Source: Dechloromonas sp. Dech2017 (GTDB taxonomy: Bacteria > Pseudomonadota > Gammaproteobacteria > Burkholderiales > Rhodocyclaceae). From it: DNA of 64,000 bases. Of this stretch, positions 57,365 to 64,000 are shown piece after piece. The DNA is taken from NCBI GenBank assembly GCA_009469585.1, contig SSXW01000019.1, positions 1-64,000 on the forward strand, given 5' to 3'. The notes under the pieces were generated by a model that saw nothing but the letters and a program-made list of their open reading frames with translations, made no database searches and was not told the origin of the DNA. The position numbers were made by a program, and so were the translations under genes. Numbering within the stretch: the first letter of the stretch is position 1; every line of letters begins with the position of its first letter.

Positions 57365-58210
57365 ATGAAGCTCATCCTGATCAGCGGCCTGTCCGGTTCC
57401 GGCAAGTCGGTCGCCCTCAACCTGCTGGAAGACTCCGGCTTCTACTGCGTGGACAACCTGCCGGTGGTCATGCTCACCGTGCTCGTCCGCATGCTGCAGG
57501 AGGAAGGCGTGGCCAAGGTGGCGGTAGCCATCGACGCCCGCGCCGGGCACGGCATCGAGTTGCTCGCGGGCAAGATCGAAACGCTGAAGGCAGCCGGCAT
57601 CAACCTCAATTTCCTCTTTCTCTTCTCGCACGAGGAAACGCTGCTCAAGCGCTATTCCGAATCGCGCCGCCGCCACCCGCTGGCCACCTCCGAGCTGACT
57701 CTGGTCGAGGCGATCCGCGCCGAGCGCGCCCTGCTCGAACCGATTTCCCAGCTCGGCCACCGCATCGACACCAGCGGCATGAAGGCCAACGGGCTGCGCG
57801 AGTGGATCCGCCAGTTCATCGAGGCCGAGCCCGGCCAGGGCCTGACCCTGATGTTCGAGTCCTTCGGCTTCAAGCACGGCCTGCCGCTCGAAGCCGACCT
57901 CGTCTTCGACGTGCGCTGCCTGCCCAACCCTTACTACGACCCCGAGCTGCGCCCGCTGACCGGCCGCGACCAGCCGGTGATCGACTTTCTCGAAGGCGAG
58001 GCCGAGGTCCGTCGCATGCGCGAGGACATCTGCCGCTTCGTCGCCAGCTGGCTGCCCAACTACATCCGCGACAACCGCAACTACCTGACGGTGGCCATCG
58101 GCTGCACCGGCGGCCAGCACCGCTCGGTCTACCTGGCCGAGTGGCTGGCCCGCGAATTCGCCAACCGGGCCCGCGTGCTGGTCCGCCACCGCACGCTGGC
58201 CTGCAGCTGA
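57365..58210 (+). CDS. rapZ: RNase adapter / nucleotide-binding protein RapZ
   Basis: RapZ binds nucleotides and, in E. coli, hands the GlmZ small RNA to RNase E, controlling glucosamine synthesis. The 281-residue protein has the Walker A ISGLSGSGKSVAL, the VAIDARAGHG region, DVRCLPNPYYDPELRPLTG and the C-terminal IGCTGGQHRSVYLAEWLA. I chose MKLILISG; upstream in-frame codons lie in the MITE-like element. The usual neighbours (ptsN, rpoN, hprK) are not here. Confidence 0.93.
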   Translation: MKLILISGLSGSGKSVALNLLEDSGFYCVDNLPVVMLTVLVRMLQEEGVAKVAVAIDARAGHGIELLAGKIETLKAAGINLNFLFLFSHEETLLKRYSESRRRHPLATSELTLVEAIRAERALLEPISQLGHRIDTSGMKANGLREWIRQFIEAEPGQGLTLMFESFGFKHGLPLEADLVFDVRCLPNPYYDPELRPLTGRDQPVIDFLEGEAEVRRMREDICRFVASWLPNYIRDNRNYLTVAIGCTGGQHRSVYLAEWLAREFANRARVLVRHRTLACS

Positions 58211-58262
58211 GCGACCGGGAGCGCCGGGACGACCGCTGCACCCCAAGGGTACTTCCTACAGG

Positions 58263-58303
58263 GCGCGGTCAACCAGAAAAAATGGCCAAAATCGAAATAT
58301 CCC
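58263..58303 (+). repeat. Dispersed GCGGTCRAC element, copy 14 (supplies a start codon)
   Basis: GCGGTCAACCAG, AAAAAA, TGGCC, AAAATCGAAATAT. One of the best copies. The ATG of the NusG-domain gene is the last A of the first A-tract plus TG, so the N-terminal MAKIEI is encoded by the element. Confidence 0.85.
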
Positions 58304-58719
58304 CTCCGCCGTCCGGCTCCGCCGCACCTCGCCCGGCGGCCATCCGCGACTGGCTGCGCCTCGTCCGGCCCGGCGACTGGCTGGTCGTGCTCGGCGGACT
58401 GGCCGCGGTCGGCGCCAGCTTCCCGCTGTTCTGGCAGGGCGGCCTGGCCGACCGCGCCATCATCCGCCAGGAGGGCAAGGTCTTCGCCGAGGTCGATCTC
58501 AAGGCGCGCCGGCAGGTCGAGGTGGCCGGCCCGCTCGGCACGACGCTGATCGCCGTCGAACCGGGCCGGGTCCGCGTCGTCTCCGACCCCGGGCCGCGCC
58601 AGTATTGCGTGCGCCAGGGCTGGCTGATGCGCCCCGGCCAAATCGCCATCTGCGCCCCCAACCGGGTCAGCGTCCAGATCGCCGGCAGGACCCGGGTCTA
58701 TGACTCGATCAGTTATTGA
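58282..58719 (+). CDS. NusG domain II-like membrane-anchored protein
   Basis: The 145-residue protein has one membrane helix (about 31-51, WLVVLGGLAAVGASFPLFW) and an extracytoplasmic domain with the NusG_II pattern (GKVFAEVDLKARRQVEVAGPLGTTLIAVEPGRVRVVSDPGP, then QYCVRQGWLMRPGQIAICAPNRVSVQI). Such proteins often precede a Gx transporter family gene, as here, and occur near Rnf/ApbE-type flavin or electron-transfer genes. The start ATG lies in a dispersed element. Confidence 0.8.
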   Translation: MAKIEISPPPSGSAAPRPAAIRDWLRLVRPGDWLVVLGGLAAVGASFPLFWQGGLADRAIIRQEGKVFAEVDLKARRQVEVAGPLGTTLIAVEPGRVRVVSDPGPRQYCVRQGWLMRPGQIAICAPNRVSVQIAGRTRVYDSISY

Positions 58720-59350
58720 CCATGGACCCGCCGCCGCGCCGGCCGGCGATGGCGCAGCGAGCCAGACCGACGAGGCGAGCGCCCAAGGCGCAGCCAAGGC
58801 GGGGCGCGGCGGCTCCGCACCGCGGCCCGCGGTGACTCAGCTCCGCGTCACCGCCGAGGACCGCCGCGTCGCCTGGCTGGCCACCGCGGCGGTCGGCCTG
58901 TCGCTGGTCGATGCCGCCATCCCGACGCCACTGCCCGGCGTCAAGCCGGGGCTGGCCAACATCGTCACCCTGGTTGTCCTCGCCCGCTACGGCTGGGGCA
59001 CGGCGGTCTGGGTCAGCGCCCTGCGCGTGCTGGCCGGCAGCCTGCTGCTCGGCTACTTCCTCGCTCCCGGTTTCTTTTTATCGCTGACCGGCACGACGCT
59101 CAGCCTGGTCACCCTCGGCCTGGCCCGCCACCTGCCGGGGCGCTGGTTCGGCCCGGTCAGCCTGTCCATCCTCGCCGCCTTCGCCCACATCGGCGGCCAG
59201 CTGCTGCTCGCCCGCGCCTGGCTGATCCCGCACGATGGCGTCTTCCTGCTCACCCCGGTGTTCGCTGCCGCCGCCCTGGTCTTCGGCACCATCAACGGCC
59301 TGATCGCGGCTAAACTGCTGGTTGAACCCGCCCCCACGGAAGCCGCCTGA
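58700..59350 (+). CDS. Gx transporter family membrane protein
   Basis: The 216-residue protein has five or six hydrophobic segments after a 55-residue Ala/Gly-rich soluble N-terminus. Motifs IPTPLPGVKPGLANIVTLV and RVLAGSLLLGYFLAPGFFLSLTG fit the Gx transporter/HepI family (once linked to heptaprenyl diphosphate synthase component I; now seen as an ECF-S-like membrane family). It overlaps the NusG-domain gene by 20 bases and shares one base with ubiX. Confidence 0.82.
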   Translation: MTRSVIDHGPAAAPAGDGAASQTDEASAQGAAKAGRGGSAPRPAVTQLRVTAEDRRVAWLATAAVGLSLVDAAIPTPLPGVKPGLANIVTLVVLARYGWGTAVWVSALRVLAGSLLLGYFLAPGFFLSLTGTTLSLVTLGLARHLPGRWFGPVSLSILAAFAHIGGQLLLARAWLIPHDGVFLLTPVFAAAALVFGTINGLIAAKLLVEPAPTEAA

Positions 59351-59955
59351 TGCCCAAGACCATCTGCCTCGCCCTGACCGGCGCCTCCGGCATGCCCTAC
59401 GGCCTGCGCCTGCTCGAATGCCTGCTCGCCGCCGGCTGCCGCGTCCAGCTGCTTTATTCGCAGGCGGCGCAGATCGTCGCCCAGCAGGAAATGGCCTTCG
59501 ACCTGCCGTCGCGCCCGGCCGAGGCCAGGGCTGCGCTGCTCGCCCGCTATCCGGCGGTCGACCCCGAAAAACTGGCGGTTTACGGCCGCGAGGAATGGTT
59601 CGCCCCGGTCGCCTCCGGCTCCAACCCGCCCGATGCAATGGTCGTCTGCCCGTGCACCATGGGCACCCTGGCCGCCATCGCCCAGGGCCTGGCCGACAAG
59701 CTGATCGAACGCGCCGCCGACGTCGTCCTCAAGGAGGGCCGCAAACTGGTGCTGGTTCCACGTGAAACGCCGTTCTCGGCCATCCACCTCGACAACATGC
59801 TGCGCCTGGCGCGGGCCGGGGCCGTCATCCTGCCGCCCAGCCCCGGCTTCTACCACCACCCGCAGAGCGTCGCCGACCTGGTCGATTTCGTCGTCGCCCG
59901 CATCCTCGACCAGATTGGCGTGCCACACACCTTGATGACCCGCTGGGGCGCCTGA
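59350..59955 (+). CDS. ubiX: Flavin prenyltransferase UbiX
   Basis: UbiX makes prenylated FMN, the cofactor of the UbiD decarboxylase in ubiquinone synthesis. The 201-residue protein has LALTGASGMPYGLRLLE at the FMN site, CPCTMGTLAAIAQGLADKLIERAADV, and the VPRETPFSAIHLDNMLRLARAGAVILPP prenyl/phosphate motif. It complements the anaerobic ubiUVT genes elsewhere in the window. The loop AVDPEKLAVYGREEW includes a weak dispersed-element match. Confidence 0.95.
   Translation: MPKTICLALTGASGMPYGLRLLECLLAAGCRVQLLYSQAAQIVAQQEMAFDLPSRPAEARAALLARYPAVDPEKLAVYGREEWFAPVASGSNPPDAMVVCPCTMGTLAAIAQGLADKLIERAADVVLKEGRKLVLVPRETPFSAIHLDNMLRLARAGAVILPPSPGFYHHPQSVADLVDFVVARILDQIGVPHTLMTRWGA
59552..59585 (+). repeat. 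Dispersed GCGGTCRAC element, copy 15 (inside ubiX, weak)
   Basis: GCGGTCGACCCC, GAAAAACTGGC, GGTTTACGG. It is sense for ubiX. The second A-tract is poor, so this could be chance similarity. Confidence 0.35.
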
Positions 59956-60587
59956 TGGGCTGGTTCGACTTCGCCCGCTCGCCGGCCGGGACCACGATCG
60001 AGACCGTGCGCCTGCCGATCTTTCCGCTCAACACCGTGCTTTTCCCCGGCAGCCGGCTGCCCCTGAAAGTGTTCGAGCAGCGCTACCTCGACATGGTGGC
60101 CGCCTGCCTCAAGGACGGCTCGCCCTTCGGCATCTGCCTGATCGCCAGCGGCAGCGAGGTCGGCGCCGCCGCCGAGCCGCAGCCGGTCGGCACGCTGGCC
60201 AGCATCGCGCAGTGGGAAATGGAGCAGCTCGGCATCCTGATGATCACCGTGCGCGGCGGCCGGCGCTTCCGCATCATCGACAGCCGGGTCGGCCCCGACA
60301 AGATGGTCGAGGCCACCGTCGAACTGCTTGCCGAAGGCGAGCCGACGCCCTTTCCATCCGAACGCGCCCGCCTCTTGCCGCTGCTCCGCCGCATCGTCGC
60401 CGACCTAGGCCCCGAGCGACTACCCGAACCGCATCGCTACGACGACGCCGAGTGGGTCGGCTACCGCATCACCGAAGTCCTGCCCATCCAGAACCTCGCC
60501 AAGCAGAAACTGCTCGAACTCGACGACCCGCTGGCCCGCCTGGAAATCCTCGAGAAATACCTCGGCCAGCGCAAGCTGCTCGGCTGA
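59955..60587 (+). CDS. LON substrate-binding-domain protein
   Basis: The 210-residue protein matches the stand-alone LON N-terminal (LAN) domain: VRLPIFPLNTVLFPGSRLPLKVFEQRYLDMVAACL is the family opening, followed by FGICLIASG, GTLASIAQWE and RRFRIID. There is no ATPase or protease part. Such proteins are of unknown role, perhaps substrate recognition or ubiquitin-ligase-like adaptors in eukaryotes. It starts at the base where ubiX ends. Confidence 0.9.
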   Translation: MGWFDFARSPAGTTIETVRLPIFPLNTVLFPGSRLPLKVFEQRYLDMVAACLKDGSPFGICLIASGSEVGAAAEPQPVGTLASIAQWEMEQLGILMITVRGGRRFRIIDSRVGPDKMVEATVELLAEGEPTPFPSERARLLPLLRRIVADLGPERLPEPHRYDDAEWVGYRITEVLPIQNLAKQKLLELDDPLARLEILEKYLGQRKLLG

Positions 60588-60610
60588 ACGCCGACCGCCG
60601 CCAGGCAAAC

Positions 60611-63600
60611 TTAGGCCGCGTGGTTGCGGCCGACCGTCAGCCAGTGGTGCAGCGTGACGAACAGCCGGTCGGGGTCGAAGGGCTTGGTCACGAAATCGTC
60701 CATGCCCGCCGCCAGGCAGCGCCGGCGATCCTCGGCGAAGGCGTTGGCGGTCATCGCGATGATCGGCGTGGTCGCCCAGCCGGGCAGTTCGCGTAGGCGC
60801 CGGGTCGCCTCCAGGCCGTCCATGACCGGCATCTGCATGTCCATCAGGACCAGCGCAAAACTCCGCTCGCCAGCCACGGCCAGCGCCTCGGCACCGTCGG
60901 CCACGGCTGTCACGGCCAGCCCGGCTTCCTCGAGGAAAGCGAGGGCGACCTCCTGGTTGATCGGTTCGTCCTCGACCAGCAGCACCGTGCTGCCGGCAAA
61001 ATCGCGGCGCAGGTCCGCCTCGGCGGCGGCCGCCCCGCTCGCCTCGCCAGCCGCCGTCGGGGCACTGTCGTCGCGCTCCAGCCAGGCAGTAAACCAGAAG
61101 GTGCTGCCCTGGCCAAGCTCACTGCTAACCCCCGATTCACCGCCCATCAACTCGGCCAGGCGCCGGGTGATGGCCAGGCCGAGACCGGTGCCGCCGTATT
61201 TGCGGGTGGTCGACGTATCGGCCTGCTCGAAGGGGGCGAACAGGCGGGGCAGAACCTCGGGCGCGATGCCGATCCCGCTGTCGCGCACCTCGGCGCGCAT
61301 CAGGAGCTTGCCATCCTGCTCGGCCAGCTTGTCGATGGACACGGCGACGGTGCCCGAATCGGTAAACTTGACGGCGTTGCTGGTCAGATTGAGTAGGGCC
61401 TGGGTGAAGCGCGTCATGTCACCGCGCACCCGACCGCCTACCGGCTGGGAACTCACCGTCAGGTGCAAGCCTTTGGCCGCCGCCCGCTCCTGCATCATCG
61501 AAGCGATGTTGGCCCCGAGTTCGGCGAGGTCGAAATTGCTGATCTGCAACTCGAGTTTTTCCGCCTCGATTTTCGACAGGTCGAGCACATCGTTGATCAC
61601 TGTCAGTAAATGCAGGGCCGAACGGTCGATCTTGCGCAGCAATTCATCCTGCCGCGGCTCCACCCGGCCACGCCGGAGAATGTTGGCCAGCCCGATGATG
61701 GCATTGAGCGGGGTGCGGATTTCATGGCTCATATTGGCCAGGAAGACGCTCTTCGCCCGGTTGGCGCCTTCGGCCGCCTCGCGGGCGGCGATCCAGGCCT
61801 GCTCGGCCTTCTTGCGCTCGCCGTTATCGATGCACGAGGACAGGCTGTGCAGGAACCTGCCCTGCTCGTCGAATACGGCCCGGGCATTTATCAGCACCGG
61901 CAGCAGGCTGCCGTCCTTGCGCAGGAAATCGAGTTCCAGCCCGCGCAATTCGCCGGCCTCGGGGAGTTCGCTCAGGTGTTGGGCGAAGCGCGCCCGGCTT
62001 TCCGGCGTCATCAGGTCGCCGGCCCGGCGCTGGCCGATCAGTTCGTCGCGACCATAGCCCAGCCAGTTGCATTCAGTATCATTGATGTTGACGAACAGGC
62101 CATCGCCATCGAGCGTATGGTAGCCGCAGGGCACCCGGTTATAGAGCGCCGACAACTGCGCCGTGCGCTCGGCGACCAGGGCTTCGAGCGAACTGCGGTG
62201 CTGTTCCAGTTCGGCTTCGACACCCTTGCGGGCCGTCACGTCGGTCACCGAGGCCAAGGCGAAATGCTCGCCATTGACGACGATGCCGCTCAGGCTGATT
62301 TCGACGAAGAATTCGCTACCATCCCGGCGCAGGCCGCGGATGTCGGGGACCAGGGACATCGGCCGCTTCTGCCCCGGCGTGTGGAAAAAGGCCGCCCGCT
62401 CGCCGACATGGCGCTGGCGGACGCCCTGCGGCACGAGCACCTCGACCGACCGGCCGAGCAAGGCGCCGGAATCGTAGCCGAACATCGCCTCGAGGGCCGG
62501 ATTGGCCATGACGATGCGGCCGCCGATATCGACCACCAGCAAGCCCTCCAGGCTGGCCTCCCAGACCTGGCGGAAGCGCAGCTCGCTGCTCTGCCGGGCC
62601 GCCTCGGCCCGGTACAGGTCGGAAATGTCGGCAAAGGTCAGCACGGCACCGGCGTTCTGACCCACTTCATCGCGGTAGGGGTCGATCTGCATCAGGAAAT
62701 GGAATTCGCCCTGATCGACACGCTCGACCACCGAATTGCCGCTGGCCACCACGCCGGCGACGTCGGCCCGCAGCCCGGGCAGGTGCAGGTGGCAGGGAAT
62801 GCCGAACAGCGACTGCCCGATGTCGCCGGGAACCAGGCCGAAGATGCGCGTCGCCAGCGGGTTGTAGCGGGTGACATGACCTTCGCGGTCGACCACGACC
62901 AGGCTGTTGCGAATCGAATTCTGGATATTGCCCAGCGTGGTGGTCAGTGCCGCCGCCTCCTGGGACTTGATGCGCAACTCGTCGTTGAGGGTGGTCAGTT
63001 CCTCGTTCGACGACTGCAACTCCTCGTTGGAAGCCTGCAACTCCTCGCTCGACGACTGGATTTCCTCGTTGAGCGACTGCAGTTCTTCGTTGGAGGCCTC
63101 AAGCTCCTCGATCACCGCCTGCAGGTGTTCGCGGGTGTCGGCCAGCTCCTGGCGCAGGCGGACGATGTCCTCGCTGCGCCCGCTTTCCGGCGCAGCTGCA
63201 TGACGGTCGGCCGGCTGTTGGCTTTCCTCGAAACTGAACAGGTAATGCCAGTCACCGTTGCCGCCCGTCGTATCGACCCGGCGCAGCACCGGGCGGACGC
63301 GGCAGGGCCCGCCGTCGACCGTCAGTTCGACCGGCACACCCTCCAGGCGGACCAAGCCTTCCTGGACCAGCCGGTAGCCGACGGCCTTCAGTTCATTGCG
63401 CAATGCCGGCAGGCACAGCGCGAAGACGGAAAAATCGGCGGTATCCTCGGGCAGCGAAAAATACCGGCGCGAATTGCCGAAAAAGTGCAGCGGCTCGAAG
63501 GCGGCATTGACCAGCACCGCCGGCGGCCCATAGGCCGCAGCGATGGTCGCCTGGGCTGCTGCCTGCAGCGTATGGCGCTGCGGCGCAGCCTGGCTTCTCG

Positions 63601-64000
63601 GCAACGGGGAGCGGATGATCCCGGCCACCGGCGTGGCCAGCCGGGCAAAGCGCAGCGGACGCTGGGTCGCCCCCGGGCGCCGCCGATAGACCTTCTGGCC
63701 CCCGTCCACGCTCTCGAACAGCGGGGAATTGAAGCCGGTCGACTCGGAGCGGCCGAGCAGCAACAGGCCGCCCGGGTTGAGCGCGTAGTGGAAGGTGTTG
63801 ATCAGTTCGACCTGCTGTTCCGGCTTGAAATAGATCAGGAGGTTACGGCAGCTGACCAGGTCCATCTTGATGAAGGGCGGATGGGCAATGACGTCGTGCA
63901 GGGAAAAGACGCACAGTTCCCGGACTACCTTTTTGATGCGCCAGCCGCCACCATCTTCGACGAACCAGCGCTCGCGGCGTTCCGGACTGAGGCCGGCCAG
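60611..64000 (-). CDS. CheB/CheR-fusion hybrid histidine kinase (partial; runs off right edge)
   Basis: At least 1,129 residues are inside the window, and the N-terminus lies beyond the right edge. Going from the edge: the C-terminal CheR methyltransferase part (DLVSCRNLLIYFKPEQQ, GGLLLLGRSEST), then a coiled coil of NEELQSLNEEIQSSSEEL repeats that is a hallmark of CheB/CheR fusions. Three PAS domains follow, then HisKA (LANMSHEIRTPLNAIIGL), the HATPase (GGTGLGLAITRRLAE) and a receiver (VLLVEDEPINQ, phosphoacceptor in LMDMQMPVMDG). A CheB esterase domain is expected further right. It is a multi-sensor regulator of unknown signal. Confidence 0.93.
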   Translation of the reverse strand: MAGLSPERRERWFVEDGGGWRIKKVVRELCVFSLHDVIAHPPFIKMDLVSCRNLLIYFKPEQQVELINTFHYALNPGGLLLLGRSESTGFNSPLFESVDGGQKVYRRRPGATQRPLRFARLATPVAGIIRSPLPRSQAAPQRHTLQAAAQATIAAAYGPPAVLVNAAFEPLHFFGNSRRYFSLPEDTADFSVFALCLPALRNELKAVGYRLVQEGLVRLEGVPVELTVDGGPCRVRPVLRRVDTTGGNGDWHYLFSFEESQQPADRHAAAPESGRSEDIVRLRQELADTREHLQAVIEELEASNEELQSLNEEIQSSSEELQASNEELQSSNEELTTLNDELRIKSQEAAALTTTLGNIQNSIRNSLVVVDREGHVTRYNPLATRIFGLVPGDIGQSLFGIPCHLHLPGLRADVAGVVASGNSVVERVDQGEFHFLMQIDPYRDEVGQNAGAVLTFADISDLYRAEAARQSSELRFRQVWEASLEGLLVVDIGGRIVMANPALEAMFGYDSGALLGRSVEVLVPQGVRQRHVGERAAFFHTPGQKRPMSLVPDIRGLRRDGSEFFVEISLSGIVVNGEHFALASVTDVTARKGVEAELEQHRSSLEALVAERTAQLSALYNRVPCGYHTLDGDGLFVNINDTECNWLGYGRDELIGQRRAGDLMTPESRARFAQHLSELPEAGELRGLELDFLRKDGSLLPVLINARAVFDEQGRFLHSLSSCIDNGERKKAEQAWIAAREAAEGANRAKSVFLANMSHEIRTPLNAIIGLANILRRGRVEPRQDELLRKIDRSALHLLTVINDVLDLSKIEAEKLELQISNFDLAELGANIASMMQERAAAKGLHLTVSSQPVGGRVRGDMTRFTQALLNLTSNAVKFTDSGTVAVSIDKLAEQDGKLLMRAEVRDSGIGIAPEVLPRLFAPFEQADTSTTRKYGGTGLGLAITRRLAELMGGESGVSSELGQGSTFWFTAWLERDDSAPTAAGEASGAAAAEADLRRDFAGSTVLLVEDEPINQEVALAFLEEAGLAVTAVADGAEALAVAGERSFALVLMDMQMPVMDGLEATRRLRELPGWATTPIIAMTANAFAEDRRRCLAAGMDDFVTKPFDPDRLFVTLHHWLTVGRNHAA

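Overview
This is a GC-rich chromosomal segment, most likely from a betaproteobacterium of the Rhodocyclales (Dechloromonas/Azonexus-like). That placement is inferred from the gene set: UbiUVT oxygen-independent ubiquinone synthesis with an FNR-type site, a class I PHA synthase, a LiuR-controlled leucine/isovalerate pathway, many c-di-GMP proteins, and MetX-MetW under a SAM-II riboswitch. I saw no tRNA, rRNA or CRISPR array. Almost every base is coding, and many genes overlap by 1-4 bases.

Layout. 1-1.2 kb: the start of an IS3-type transposase gene, a 5'-truncated NucS-like nuclease, a 34-base hairpin repeat and a vapBC toxin-antitoxin pair. 1.25-5.9 kb: a cobalamin riboswitch followed by bluB, cbiB, cobD and two B12-type binding proteins. 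5.9-12.7 kb: a Sco protein, a binding protein next to a HAMP-GGDEF-(degenerate EAL) protein, and, on the other strand, a PilZ protein followed by a TonB-dependent receptor. 12.8-15.9 kb: SAM-II riboswitch with terminator, metX, metW, ampG-like. 15.9-23.2 kb: a YqjD/YqjE/YqjK stress-membrane operon, xth, pyrE, and gatCAB with a lipoprotein gene between gatA and gatB. 23.3-29.9 kb: the rod-shape operon mreBCD-mrdA-rodA-rlpA. 29.9-36.8 kb: a REC-HATPase regulator, ubiUVT, a MoaD-like protein, phaC and a metallo-hydrolase. 36.9-53.6 kb: the liu cluster (liuR, ivd, mccB, liuC, mccA, hmgL) with a thiolase, a second acyl-CoA dehydrogenase and a GNAT-carbonic anhydrase fusion that could supply bicarbonate to the carboxylase. 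53.6-60.6 kb: small Cys-rich DUF1289 proteins, hydrolases, a MITE-like element, rapZ, ubiX and others. 60.6-64 kb: a CheB/CheR-type hybrid histidine kinase that runs off the right edge.

Two observations stand out. First, an AT-rich gene resembling the ApeA (HEPN) phage-defence family sits inside the liu operon, exactly after mccB. It is flanked by a 35-base direct repeat that duplicates the 3' end of mccB, so it looks like a gene inserted with restoration of the host gene end. A RHH/ParE toxin-antitoxin pair interrupts the same operon further on. Second, about fifteen copies of a roughly 35-base element are scattered through the window, inside genes, at gene ends and between genes. Each has a GCGGTCRACCGG core followed by an A-tract and a second A-rich tract one helical turn later. 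Some copies supply start or stop codons. The architecture recalls DNA-uptake or chromosome-organising sites.
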